Below the pieces are notes generated by a model. It was not told where the DNA came from, did not search any database, and saw only the letters and a list, made by a program, of their open reading frames with translations. From Pseudomonas atagonensis (GTDB taxonomy: Bacteria; Pseudomonadota; Gammaproteobacteria; Pseudomonadales; Pseudomonadaceae): DNA of 64,000 nucleotides. The stretch lies in contig NZ_VXCA01000017.1 of assembly GCF_011369485.1 (NCBI RefSeq), positions 172,532-236,531 on the forward strand. The letters run 5' to 3'. Of the stretch, positions 25,008-34,332 are shown piece after piece; the first letter of the stretch is position 1, and every line of letters starts with the position of its first letter. The position numbers were made by a program, and so were the translations under genes.

Positions 25008-28000
25008 AGGTTCTCCTTTTGCGCTTCAAGTGCAGCCGTGGTGCCAGTCAGTTGAAACGGCGAGCGCGGTGCGCGGGTCGGCAACGGTGCAATCGACAGC
25101 GGCAGTTTCGAGCCTTGGCTCATCAGCGACACCCGCACAAACATCCGCGTGAATTCAGTGGTCACGCTGTCGGTCGACGCCGTCACCGGCAGGCGCAGCG
25201 TCAGCGGGAAATCGGTGTAGTCCATGCTCGGCTGGCGCTGCACCGAAAAATGCGCGCGCATCAGCCGCAGCAACGACCACGGCCCGCCGTACTCCCAACC
25301 GGCCTCGAGATCACGCACCACCAGATTCGGTTGCAGCGGATCGTTGACCGGGCGCTCCTTGCCATTGCGTGCCCAGCGCAGCGTCAGGCGAATCGGCTGG
25401 CCGACTATCCAGCGCAGGTTCGGCTGTTCGGCGGGCACCGGATAGTTGATTTGCTGACTGCCGGCGAGCAGTCCCCAGGCGATCACTTGATCAGCGCCTC
25501 GCTCTTCTTCCCGATCGGTGCGCCAACGCACGTCCAGCTCAACACCAAGAATGCCGCTCTTGTCACGCACGAACAGCGGCGTCAGCCAACCACTGGCCTG
25601 CTTCAATCGATTGAGAAAATCTTCCGCCGCGAGCCGTTCCGGGGTCTGACTGAGCACCAGTCCGGCCTGCGCCACGGGCAAGCGCTTGTCGATGACTTCG
25701 AGGAAATGCTGAACCCGTGCAGGATCCGCATCTTGCGCCTGCACGCCGTTGGCGAAAGGGAAACGATCGGCCAGGTATTGATTGAAATAGTTGGCCAGTT
25801 CATTCCATGCCGCTGCGGCCTGTTGTTGCTGCAAGAACTGGCAACGCTGCATGGCCGACTGTTGCAGCTCGACCGCGCGCATCGCCAGGGTTCCGCGCCC
25901 GCCCGCGACATTGGCGGTCTGCAACACCTGCACGCACGACGCGGTGTCCATTTCGACGAAATCGCGACTGACCAGTTGCTCGATCTGCGCCGGCGAACTG
26001 GCCGGGTTGGAGTCCTTGTACTTGAGCAGTTCGTCATTGAGCGCGCTGAACTGGGTCACGCGTTCGTAATCCAGTGCGGACAGATTGCCTTGCTGCGTCA
26101 TCAGCCACTGCAGCGCCGACTGACGCCGCTCGGTGATGCCCAGCATGGTGTTGAACTGTTGCTTGAGGCTCAGCTTCAAGTCCTGCACATCACTGGCGCC
26201 GTACAGTTGCAGGCCGAGGTTTTTCGAGCCGTCCCACTGGCTGATTTCGGCCCGCCCGCCGAATAATGGCTGCGCAGTGATTTCATCGAGGCCAGCGACA
26301 ATCTGCGCCATCGCGCGACGGTTCAACGCACCTTGCAGGCGCGCGGCCAGATCATTGCGATGCACCTCGACGAAGGCCTTCTGCAACGCCATGGCTTGCT
26401 CGGCCTGAACATTGAACACCGCATACGGATGAGTCTGATCGTTGTGATCCTTGAGGCTCAGCCACATTGCCTGAGCGGCAGCGGCTTCAGCCGTTTGCAG
26501 CAGCGCCTCGCGATACGCCGGCGGGATCCGTGGCAATTCTTCGGCGACATAGCTTTTATAACTGGTGAAGTAATTCAGTGAGGTGTTGAGGTCATCGCCA
26601 TCCACGGTCTGGCCTTGCAGGTTGACGTTGTCTTGATTGGCGCGCAGGGCAACCGAGACGAAGTCGCGCTTGAACAGCGCCTGCACGGCATTGTTGAGTT
26701 TGACCACCTGCTCTTGCAGCGCCAGTTGCCCGCTGCCCTGCTGCACCAACAGGTTCCCGCGTGAGCCGACTTGCGCGATCCATTGATCGCGAAAGCTTTG
26801 CTGCAACTTGCTCGCCTGTTGATCCAGCTGCTGCTCGACTGCCGGGCCGAGCAAGGTACTTTTGCGCACCTTGTCGAGGAACTCGCGATAACCCGGCACC
26901 AACTCCTGACCCTTGCCACGACTCCACGTGGAATTGGTCAACGCAATCGCCGCTTGCAGGTCGTCGATCAGCGCGCGCAAGTCTTCCAGTTCTCGCAGGC
27001 TGTTGCCGCTGCCGACTTCCAGTTGCTCCAGGTGCAGTTTGAGATAACCGGCCTTGCTGACGAAGTTGTCGGCGAGGAAATACTGGTCGAGCCAGCGCTC
27101 CATCAGCCCGGAGAAATTGCTCTCGATCAGTGGCCGATCAACGCTCAGGTCCAGCGCCTGCAAGTCGCTGCCGTCGCCTGCCACCAGCAAACGGTTGTAG
27201 AACCCCGCGTGAGGCAAGGTGCCGGCGTTGAGGTTGAGCGACAGCGCGTTGTTGCTCAGTTGCACCAGATCATCCAGCGGCACACGGGGATTATTCTGCA
27301 CCTGATTGAACAACTGGTTTTGCTGCTCCAGTCGCAAGGCACGATCCACCAGATCAGTTGCCTTCTGATAGTTCTGCCACTGCGCCGGATCCTCGCTCTC
27401 GACGCTACTGCGCCGATCCGTGGCGCGGATCGCTTTGATCTTGTTCAGTTCGCCGACCAGCAACTCATGCAGCGGCACCAGCATGTGCCGCTGGGTGGAC
27501 TGAAACAGCTCCTGCTGCAGCCGGGTATCCAGCGACGAGAACCACGAAACCGGAAACACCAGCGAGACATAATCCCAACGCGGGGCGCGTTCCAGCACCC
27601 GCCAGAAGCTCTGCACATTGCGCCGGGTCGGCTCGACTCGATGCGCTTCGTCGGTGACCGCCACATAGCTTTTTTGCGCGCTCTGCATCAGTCGCGCCAG
27701 TTCATGCGCATCCTTGACCGACTGATTCCACACCCACAGCATCGCCACCGCCCAGACCACGCCAACCACCAGCGCTACGCCAGCGGTGATCCGCTGCCAG
27801 CGCTGACGCAAACGCAACAGGCGCGGCACGCCTTGGGCCAGACCGCGCTCGCCGACCAGACGCTGGCGCCACAACTGGCGCACGAACACGCTTTGCTGCA
27901 ATCCGCTGTCATCGGCAGAAAAACCGTCCCGGGCATCCTCCGATGCCTGACTGGCACTGAAATACACGCCGCGAAAGCACGGTGCTTCGCCCTGCGCATT

Positions 28001-28828
28001 GCCCTGAAACACTGGTTCCAGCACGCTCTGCAAACCACGGCGCAGGGTTTCCAGACGTTCCGGCAAGGCGTACAGGTCTGGGCTCAAGTGCCCGGACAAC
28101 GTACCGATTTCAATCACCGCTTCCGCCACGGCGCGGTGAATGCGATCGAGTGCCTGATCGCTCCACTGCCCTTGCCAAACAGTGTCGCGCGCGTAGGGTG
28201 ACGACCAGCCCAGCGTGCGTTCGCGAGCCTCATCGGGTAGCGCGCTGATCAGTTCCTGAAAACCCGGCAACTCTTCCAGACCGGTCACGATCACGTAGAC
28301 CGGCACGCTCAAGCCGAAGCGTTGCAGCAAATCGATAAAACGCCGGCGTGCGGCCAACCCGAGGCTGGCGGCCTGTTCCAGATTGACCAGTCGACTGGCC
28401 GGCACCATCCAGATCACTCCGTCCAGCGGCCGTTTGCTGCGCAGGCGCAGGATCAATCCGAGCAGCCGCCACCAGCCGCTTCGCTGCACGTGCATGCCCT
28501 CTTCCGGCAAAAACAGCGCTTGCGGCACCACCAGCACGGCGCCCTCGGGATCCGACCACCAACGGCCAAACCATGCCGGTTTGTCGGTCGGCTGCAAGCG
28601 CCATTCGGTGACCAGTTGCGTGCCTTGAGTTTCGTCGCCGAGCATCAGCAGCCAAGGCATCTGGTAGCGATCGCGACTGCCTTGCTCCTGCTCCATGTGC
28701 CGCACGGCGGCATAAAAGCTGCGGATCGCCGCGCCACTTTGCGTACGCAACCACCACACTGCCGCAGCGATGATCACCAGCAACAGCAGCAGCGCGACGA
28801 CCCACGCGACAATCGTCAGGGTGCTCAT
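25004..28828 (-). CDS. tssM: type VI membrane-complex protein TssM (IcmF)
   Basis: This is the large inner-membrane component that spans to the periplasm and binds TssL and TssJ. The product has 1274 residues. One N-terminal transmembrane segment (5-27) precedes a cytoplasmic IcmF domain, and a second span covers 348-366 before the long periplasmic part ending in the IcmF C-terminal beta-domain (from about 1130). Two features differ from textbook TssM. The P-loop position (residues 61-72, LMLGDETQGTQL) has no GKT, so nucleotide binding is doubtful, and only one N-terminal span is seen instead of a hairpin of two. It overlaps tssL and tssA by four bases on each side. Confidence 0.93.
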   Translation of the reverse strand: MSTLTIVAWVVALLLLLVIIAAAVWWLRTQSGAAIRSFYAAVRHMEQEQGSRDRYQMPWLLMLGDETQGTQLVTEWRLQPTDKPAWFGRWWSDPEGAVLVVPQALFLPEEGMHVQRSGWWRLLGLILRLRSKRPLDGVIWMVPASRLVNLEQAASLGLAARRRFIDLLQRFGLSVPVYVIVTGLEELPGFQELISALPDEARERTLGWSSPYARDTVWQGQWSDQALDRIHRAVAEAVIEIGTLSGHLSPDLYALPERLETLRRGLQSVLEPVFQGNAQGEAPCFRGVYFSASQASEDARDGFSADDSGLQQSVFVRQLWRQRLVGERGLAQGVPRLLRLRQRWQRITAGVALVVGVVWAVAMLWVWNQSVKDAHELARLMQSAQKSYVAVTDEAHRVEPTRRNVQSFWRVLERAPRWDYVSLVFPVSWFSSLDTRLQQELFQSTQRHMLVPLHELLVGELNKIKAIRATDRRSSVESEDPAQWQNYQKATDLVDRALRLEQQNQLFNQVQNNPRVPLDDLVQLSNNALSLNLNAGTLPHAGFYNRLLVAGDGSDLQALDLSVDRPLIESNFSGLMERWLDQYFLADNFVSKAGYLKLHLEQLEVGSGNSLRELEDLRALIDDLQAAIALTNSTWSRGKGQELVPGYREFLDKVRKSTLLGPAVEQQLDQQASKLQQSFRDQWIAQVGSRGNLLVQQGSGQLALQEQVVKLNNAVQALFKRDFVSVALRANQDNVNLQGQTVDGDDLNTSLNYFTSYKSYVAEELPRIPPAYREALLQTAEAAAAQAMWLSLKDHNDQTHPYAVFNVQAEQAMALQKAFVEVHRNDLAARLQGALNRRAMAQIVAGLDEITAQPLFGGRAEISQWDGSKNLGLQLYGASDVQDLKLSLKQQFNTMLGITERRQSALQWLMTQQGNLSALDYERVTQFSALNDELLKYKDSNPASSPAQIEQLVSRDFVEMDTASCVQVLQTANVAGGRGTLAMRAVELQQSAMQRCQFLQQQQAAAAWNELANYFNQYLADRFPFANGVQAQDADPARVQHFLEVIDKRLPVAQAGLVLSQTPERLAAEDFLNRLKQASGWLTPLFVRDKSGILGVELDVRWRTDREEERGADQVIAWGLLAGSQQINYPVPAEQPNLRWIVGQPIRLTLRWARNGKERPVNDPLQPNLVVRDLEAGWEYGGPWSLLRLMRAHFSVQRQPSMDYTDFPLTLRLPVTASTDSVTTEFTRMFVRVSLMSQGSKLPLSIAPLPTRAPRSPFQLTGTTAALEAQKENL

Positions 28829-29589
28829 GAGTCTTGCTCCGGCGCAGTCACCGTGTCAGTCATTTGCAGCACCGGCTCCAGCTCCGAACGGATGTCGCGC
28901 CAGAGAAACTGGCCGAATCCGATCAGCAACAGCAGCATCGCCAGAATCCCCAGCGCCAGACGAAAGCCGTCCGGCAGCGCGGTGCGTACCGGCAGTTGCA
29001 ACGGCGTGGCCAATGAAGGTTGCAGCAGACGCTGACTGACATTGGCGTAACTGGCCTCGTCCTGCCAGGCAAAGGTGAACAGTGCCAGCCGCCATTTTTC
29101 CAGCTGCGTCTGGCTGTGCTCGCCGCGCATACGCCCATGAAAACCAAGAATCAGGCATTGCAGATACACGTTGGCCAGATCGCGGGTGGTCGGTTGTTGT
29201 TCATCGAGCAGGGTTTGAATCGCTGCCGGCAGCTGCTCACCGGCCTGACGACTGGCGTACAGACGCGACTCCAGCGGCGTGTCCTGCCACGCCGATTGCC
29301 CGGGCCACGGAGTGAACAGCAACGTCTCATCGACCAGTGCGACAAACGCATAAACCAGTGCCTTGACCTGCTCGGTCGCCGAATCGCCGACCCGCGAATA
29401 CGCCGTGCGCCACAAACGTTGCGAAGCCTGCGTCGAAAGCTCGACCACGGTCTCGACCAGCGCTGCTTCGTCGTCGTTGTCCTTGGGCAACTGCGTCCAG
29501 TCCTGTTGCCATTGCTGCCAGGTCTGGCGGAACGCGCTGCTCAGCGGTGCGTCCTGCAAACCCAGGCTTGCGGCACTTCCTTGCGACAT
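28825..29589 (-). CDS. tssL: type VI membrane-complex protein TssL (DotU)
   Basis: This is the C-tail-anchored partner of TssM. The DotU/TssL cytoplasmic domain covers about residues 15-205, followed by one hydrophobic anchor (LALGILAMLLLLIGFGQFLW) and a short periplasmic tail. I place the start at 29589 because AAGGAA lies seven bases upstream, giving 254 residues. An ATG at 29631 would add 14 residues but has no ribosome-binding site. There is no peptidoglycan-binding OmpA domain. The four-base overlap with tssM implies coupled translation. Confidence 0.92.
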   Translation of the reverse strand: MSQGSAASLGLQDAPLSSAFRQTWQQWQQDWTQLPKDNDDEAALVETVVELSTQASQRLWRTAYSRVGDSATEQVKALVYAFVALVDETLLFTPWPGQSAWQDTPLESRLYASRQAGEQLPAAIQTLLDEQQPTTRDLANVYLQCLILGFHGRMRGEHSQTQLEKWRLALFTFAWQDEASYANVSQRLLQPSLATPLQLPVRTALPDGFRLALGILAMLLLLIGFGQFLWRDIRSELEPVLQMTDTVTAPEQDS

Positions 29590-29639
29590 ACGACGTTCCT
29601 TGTGTGATCCGGCGCCCTGGTTTTCAGACATGGGTTTTT

Positions 29640-30965
29640 CTAGGCCGTGTTCTGCGCGACAAACAGCACCACCTGCCACGGACTGCTGGTCAGCTTCGCG
29701 GCCGGCGCGGCGATCATCAGCGGCAGTTGCGCGTCGAACCACGCGCCTTCGGCGGTGAGCACAAACAGCCGCGTGTCTTCGCCGACGCTGTAGGCCACTT
29801 GCTCGCTGCGGCTCATGGCCTGATGGCTCAACCCGATCATGCGCTGGCGACTGAGCAGCGCAATATGCGGTGCCGAAGCGATGATCGCGCCGCGCAACCA
29901 GTCACCCGCCGCCTGCTCGCTGGCACCGTTGGGCATGCGCAGACCGATGACCAGACGCTGGCTCGGCTGCTCGTCCGGCAACTGAATCGAAAAGCTTTGC
30001 TCACCGCGTTCGAACGGCAGGCTGCGGTAGCCGGCGCGGATCAGTTCAAGGGTGGTTTCCAGCCATTGCAGCACCGCGTCGTAACCGCGCTGCAGTTCAA
30101 GAAAATCAAGCGCTGCGAACGCCGGCACGCCAGCCAGCGGATCGAGCGCCGCCCATGCACCGGCCAGGCCAAGCAATTGCCCGTAGAGGGTTTGCGGCTG
30201 GGCAATGCGACTGTTCAACGTGCCTTCGACCTCCGGCAGACGCGCCCACAACGCGGTCAACTGGCGGCGAATTTCCAGCGCGTCGTCCTGATTGCCGGCC
30301 TGTTGCGCCTGACGCAAACGGCCGCCCAGAAACAGACACTTCTCCCGCGCCCGCGCGCAGAGCCCGGCCACGCGCCGACCCAGTGGCGAGTCCGGCAGCA
30401 GAATCGGTGTCGGCGGCGTGTAGGCCAGTGGTAGAAAACCACCGCCCTCCTTGCGGATTTTCAACAACGGCAGGCAGATCGAATCGGCCTTGTTCAGTTG
30501 CGTGCACAGCCGGGGATTGGGGCGCCATACGGTGATCGATTCGGGAAATTCGCCACTGGTGAGATCCGGCAACGCCTCGCCGACGACCGATTGCAAGCGG
30601 CCCTTGAGCGGCAGCAACTGGCCGGCGCGCCACATCGGACTGATCGCCAGGAACACGGTGACAGTGGCATCGTCGGTGGCGTTGATCGCGGCGCTGACAT
30701 CCAGCTCCAGCGTCGGCCCGACGCCGGCCTGCAAATCCACGGGCAGACCATCGGGCATCGTCCCTTGCAACGACAACACCCGCACCACGCCAGCGCTCAG
30801 CGCCGAAGGATCGAACTCCATGTGACTGACGCCCCAGAACCATGGATTGCTCGCTTGCGCCAGATGAGCGCCCAACGCTTCGGCCCGCAACCCTTGCAAC
30901 TGAAAATGCTGCGGCAGCAACTGCATGCCTTCGTGCCAGCAAACCGCGTCAGGTAGCAAATTCAT
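29640..30965 (-). CDS. tssK: type VI baseplate protein TssK
   Basis: This is the trimeric adaptor that links the TssEFG baseplate wedge to the TssJLM membrane complex. The product has 441 residues and begins with the family signature VCWHEGMQLLPQHFQ. The full-length VC_A0114/TssK family pattern continues to the end, with the C-terminal adaptor region near QLPLMIAAPAAKLTSS. It lies between tssJ (46-base gap) and tssL. Confidence 0.94.
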   Translation of the reverse strand: MNLLPDAVCWHEGMQLLPQHFQLQGLRAEALGAHLAQASNPWFWGVSHMEFDPSALSAGVVRVLSLQGTMPDGLPVDLQAGVGPTLELDVSAAINATDDATVTVFLAISPMWRAGQLLPLKGRLQSVVGEALPDLTSGEFPESITVWRPNPRLCTQLNKADSICLPLLKIRKEGGGFLPLAYTPPTPILLPDSPLGRRVAGLCARAREKCLFLGGRLRQAQQAGNQDDALEIRRQLTALWARLPEVEGTLNSRIAQPQTLYGQLLGLAGAWAALDPLAGVPAFAALDFLELQRGYDAVLQWLETTLELIRAGYRSLPFERGEQSFSIQLPDEQPSQRLVIGLRMPNGASEQAAGDWLRGAIIASAPHIALLSRQRMIGLSHQAMSRSEQVAYSVGEDTRLFVLTAEGAWFDAQLPLMIAAPAAKLTSSPWQVVLFVAQNTA

Positions 30966-31011
30966 ACGACTCCCTTCGACTGCGCCGCAAACCGGCGGCG
31001 GACGGTGTGTT

Positions 31012-31458
31012 TCAGTTTTCCTTGCTGACCAGCGTCATCTCGCGGCTGTCGAACTTGAGCCAGGCATCGCTCTGATCGTCGAGCCGCAAGCGGTGCGCTC
31101 CGGGAGTGTTATAGCTGGCGAAGACCAAAAGTCCAGCGGCCTTCTTGCCCCCCAGCGGGAAGGGTTGGCGGTCGATGAATTGCCCCGGCACCAGCTCCAG
31201 TCCCCACACGCTCATCAGCTGACGATAGTCGCGCTGATACTGCTCGCGCCCGGCGAACCATTGGCCGGCACTGATGCCCGACAACTGCTTGAGCAGATCA
31301 GGGTCGTTGACCGCGATGAAATCCACAGCAATCGGCGTGTCGTCATTGGCTTTGGGCGCGACGTCTAGGGTCAGGCTGTCGAGTGCCACTTTCGGCCCGA
31401 AAAACGAGCAACCGGTCAGCAGCGCAAAGCCAATTGTTATGAAAAGTCGTGCAGACAA
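31012..31458 (-). CDS. tssJ: type VI outer-membrane lipoprotein TssJ
   Basis: This small lipoprotein of 148 residues caps the membrane complex at the outer membrane. A lipoprotein signal peptide ends in the lipobox LLTG-C with Cys17. The remainder is a transthyretin-like beta-sandwich typical of TssJ/SciN. It is first in the leftward operon and is transcribed away from tssB across a 227-bp intergenic region, as lip3 is in HSI-III. Confidence 0.92.
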   Translation of the reverse strand: MSARLFITIGFALLTGCSFFGPKVALDSLTLDVAPKANDDTPIAVDFIAVNDPDLLKQLSGISAGQWFAGREQYQRDYRQLMSVWGLELVPGQFIDRQPFPLGGKKAAGLLVFASYNTPGAHRLRLDDQSDAWLKFDSREMTLVSKEN

Positions 31459-31685
31459 AATGAATTTTCCTTTTCGCGATCCTGTCCAAAAATGTTTTTG
31501 CTTGCATTTTTATAGACCTGTTCTAGCGTCTTGGGTAGTTCGGTTCCTACAGCCGAATGAGGAAGGTTTGTCAAAGGAACGACAGGTCATCTGCCACCCT
31601 TTCTAACCTGTGGTCCAGCAAGGGAAAGCGATGAACGGGCCTCCCCGATGCATTGCGCCCGCTCATCGCATCGGAGTCCGCCGAC
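31459..31685. promoter_or_regulatory. divergent control region of the type VI locus
   Basis: This 227-bp space must contain the promoters of both halves of the secretion locus. An inverted repeat ACAGGT (31582-31587) and ACCTGT (31606-31611), 18 bases apart, stands upstream of tssB and could be an operator. No convincing sigma-54 (-24/-12) sequence was seen. There is no gene here. Confidence 0.55.
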
Positions 31686-32228
31686 ATGGCAGAAAGTACT
31701 CAACACAAGCTTGACCGGGTGCGTCCGCCCCGAGTGCAAATCACCTACGACGTCGAAATCGGTAATGCCATCGAGAAAAAGGAATTGCCGCTGGTGGTCG
31801 GAATTCTCGCCGACCTCTCCGGCAAGCCGCTCGAGCCATTGGCAAAACTGACCGAGCGGCGTTTTACCGAAATCGACCGCGACAACTTCAACGAAGTGCT
31901 CGCCTCGATCGGTCCGCGCGCCACCCTGCAGGTCAACAACACCCTCAGCGGCGACGACAGCAAGCTCAACATCGAACTCAACTTCAAACACATCGACGAC
32001 TTCGACCCGGTCAAGGTGGTGGAACAAGTCACACCGCTGCGCCGTCTGTTCGAGGCCCGCCAACGCCTGCGCGATCTGCTGACCAAACTCGACGGCAACG
32101 ATGACCTGGACAAGCTGCTGCGCGACGTCATCGCCAACACTGAAGGCCTGCAGGAAATCAAATCGGCCCGCCCGGACACCGCTACCCCGGCAGCCGATGC
32201 CGAGGCTCCGGCCGAACCGCAAGCCTGA
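31686..32228 (+). CDS. tssB: type VI sheath small subunit TssB (VipA)
   Basis: This is one of the two proteins of the contractile sheath. The product has 180 residues. The conserved VipA core runs from RVQITYDVEIGNAIEKKELP to LDGNDDLDKLLRDVI, and the tail is alanine/proline-rich. Start 31686 (MAESTQHKLDRVR) is preferred over an in-frame start at 31653, because family members begin here. tssC follows after 30 bases. Confidence 0.95.
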   Translation: MAESTQHKLDRVRPPRVQITYDVEIGNAIEKKELPLVVGILADLSGKPLEPLAKLTERRFTEIDRDNFNEVLASIGPRATLQVNNTLSGDDSKLNIELNFKHIDDFDPVKVVEQVTPLRRLFEARQRLRDLLTKLDGNDDLDKLLRDVIANTEGLQEIKSARPDTATPAADAEAPAEPQA

Positions 32229-32258
32229 TCGTCCACTTAATCGAGGGGAGAATTCGCC

Positions 32259-33743
32259 ATGCCCGCCGCCGCCCAGAATCAAGCCAGCGAAAATGCTGCC
32301 GCCGAAACTTTATCCCTGCTTGACCGGATCATCGCCGAGGGCCGCATGGCCCACGATGACAGTCAGCAGGATTACGCCCGCGACATGCTTGCGGAGTTCG
32401 CAACCCAAGTACTTGACGAAGGCATGGCCATCGACAAGGACACCGTGGCGATGATCAACGACCGCATCAGCCAGATCGACGAACTGATCAGTGCCCAGCT
32501 CAACGAAGTGCTGCATCATCCCGACCTGCAAAAACTCGAAGCCTCATGGCGTGGTTTGCACATGCTGGTGCAGAACACCGAAACCAGCACCCGGCTGAAA
32601 CTGCGCCTGCTCAACGTCACCCAGAAAGAGCTGCAGAACGATCTCGAAAAAGCCGTGGAATTCGACCAGAGCGCGCTGTTCAAAAAGATCTACGAAGAGG
32701 AATACGGCACCTTCGGTGGCCACCCGTTCAGCCTGCTGGTGGGTGACTACACCTTCGGCCGGCACCCACAGGACATCGGCCTGCTGGAGAAACTGTCGAA
32801 CGTCGCCGCCGCTGCCCATGCGCCGTTCATTGCCGCTGCCAGCCCACGCCTGTTCGACATGAACAGCTTCACCGAACTGGCAGTGCCGCGTGATCTGTCG
32901 AAGGTGTTCGAGAGTCAGGAGCTGATCAAGTGGCGCTCGTTCCGTGAGAGCGAAGATTCGCGCTACGTCTCGCTGGTGCTGCCGCACTTCCTGCTGCGTC
33001 TGCCTTATGGCCCTGACACCTCGCCGGTGGAAGGCATCAATTACGTCGAAGACACCAACGGTACCGACCACAGCAAATACCTGTGGGGCAACGCCGCGTG
33101 GGCACTATCGCAACGCATCACCGAAGCATTTGCCAAGTACGGCTGGTGCGCGGCGATTCGTGGCGCAGAAGGCGGCGGCGCGGTCGAAGGCTTGCCTGCA
33201 CACACCTTCCGCACCAGCTCCGGCGACCTGTCGCTCAAGTGCCCGACCGAAGTGGCGATCACCGACCGCCGCGAGAAGGAACTCAACGACCTCGGTTTCA
33301 TCGCCCTGTGCCACAAGAAGAACAGCGACGTCGCGGTGTTCTTCGGCGGCCAGACCACCAACAAATCCAAGGTCTACAACACCAACGAGGCCAACGCCAA
33401 CGCGCGGATTTCGGCGATGTTGCCGTACGTGCTGGCGGCCTCGCGTTTTGCCCATTACCTGAAGGTGATCATGCGCGACAAGGTCGGCAGCTTCATGACC
33501 CGCGACAACGTGCAGACCTACCTCAACAACTGGATCGCCGATTACGTGCTGATCAACGACAACGCCCCGCAGGAAATCAAGGCGCAGTACCCGCTGCGTG
33601 AAGCGCGGGTGGACGTCACCGAAGTCGCCGGCAAGCCTGGTGCCTATCGCGCGACGGTGTTCCTGCGGCCGCACTTCCAGCTCGAAGAACTGACCGCGTC
33701 GATCCGCCTGGTCGCGACCCTGCCGCCACCGGTAGCCGCCTGA
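32259..33743 (+). CDS. tssC: type VI sheath large subunit TssC (VipB)
   Basis: This is the larger contractile-sheath protein, 494 residues, forming the interlocked mesh with TssB that is later recycled by ClpV. Family segments include HHPDLQKLEASWRGLHMLV, the LVGDYTFGRHPQD region, and the C-terminal EVAGKPGAYRATVFLRPHFQLEEL. GAGGGGAG precedes the start. A GC-rich hairpin follows the gene before hcp. Confidence 0.96.
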   Translation: MPAAAQNQASENAAAETLSLLDRIIAEGRMAHDDSQQDYARDMLAEFATQVLDEGMAIDKDTVAMINDRISQIDELISAQLNEVLHHPDLQKLEASWRGLHMLVQNTETSTRLKLRLLNVTQKELQNDLEKAVEFDQSALFKKIYEEEYGTFGGHPFSLLVGDYTFGRHPQDIGLLEKLSNVAAAAHAPFIAAASPRLFDMNSFTELAVPRDLSKVFESQELIKWRSFRESEDSRYVSLVLPHFLLRLPYGPDTSPVEGINYVEDTNGTDHSKYLWGNAAWALSQRITEAFAKYGWCAAIRGAEGGGAVEGLPAHTFRTSSGDLSLKCPTEVAITDRREKELNDLGFIALCHKKNSDVAVFFGGQTTNKSKVYNTNEANANARISAMLPYVLAASRFAHYLKVIMRDKVGSFMTRDNVQTYLNNWIADYVLINDNAPQEIKAQYPLREARVDVTEVAGKPGAYRATVFLRPHFQLEELTASIRLVATLPPPVAA

Positions 33744-33751
33744 CCTGCACA

Positions 33752-33776
33752 CGCCCGCAGGGTTTTCCTGCGGGCG
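33752..33776 (+). terminator. hairpin between tssC and hcp (attenuator or stabiliser)
   Basis: A perfect ten-base stem CGCCCGCAGG/CCTGCGGGCG has a five-base GTTTT loop and begins eight bases after the tssC stop. No T run follows, so it is more likely an RNA-stability or partial-termination element that sets hcp level relative to the sheath than a full terminator. Confidence 0.6.
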
Positions 33777-33819
33777 CCTCCCGTTTGCCTAGCGCGACAC
33801 CTTTCAGGAGTTTCAAGCG

Positions 33820-34317
33820 ATGGATGCAATCATTCTCGACCTCGGCGGCGACATCAAAGGCGACAGCCTGCTCGAGGGTTATGCGGACAAGATCGAAGTC
33901 ATGTCCTACAGCCACAACGTGGCGATGCAGGTGACCAACGACGTCAGCAACTCGGAGCGGACCTCCGGCAAGCCTCATGTCGGCGAATTCACCCTGACCA
34001 AATTCGTCGACACCTCGACCCCCTCCCTCAACGAATACTGCTGCGCCGGCAAACCGATCCCGGAAGCCAAAATCACCATCGGCCGTAACGCCGCCGAGGG
34101 CAGTGGGCAACTGTTGCCGTTCATCATTTACACGCTGACCAACGTGGTGATTTCCAACGTCAGTGTCAGCGGCGGCACCGGCGGCAAACCGGTGGAAACC
34201 CTGTCGCTGAACTTCACCAAGATCAAATGGGAACTCACCGCGCAGAAAGACGACGGCACCAAGGAAGGCACTGCCGCGTCGACCTGGGACATGGCCGCCA
34301 ACAAACTCGTCAGCTAA
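33820..34317 (+). CDS. hcp: type VI inner-tube protein Hcp (TssD)
   Basis: This is the hexameric tube protein propelled out of the cell and a carrier of small effectors. The product has 165 residues and fits the Hcp1 family: it begins MDAIILDLGGDIKGDS and contains PHVGEFTLTKFVDTSTPSL and the beta-barrel strand LSLNFTKIKWEL. No C-terminal extension domain is fused. CAGGAG precedes the start. Hcp is usually made in excess, which fits the separate hairpin-flanked position after tssC. Confidence 0.96.
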   Translation: MDAIILDLGGDIKGDSLLEGYADKIEVMSYSHNVAMQVTNDVSNSERTSGKPHVGEFTLTKFVDTSTPSLNEYCCAGKPIPEAKITIGRNAAEGSGQLLPFIIYTLTNVVISNVSVSGGTGGKPVETLSLNFTKIKWELTAQKDDGTKEGTAASTWDMAANKLVS

Positions 34318-34332
34318 CCCGGCGTCGCGGCC

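Noticed and set aside
31459..31685. Sigma-54 promoter for the type VI operons
   Set aside because: HSI-type loci can be RpoN-linked, but no TGGCAC-N5-TTGC-like sequence was found on either strand.
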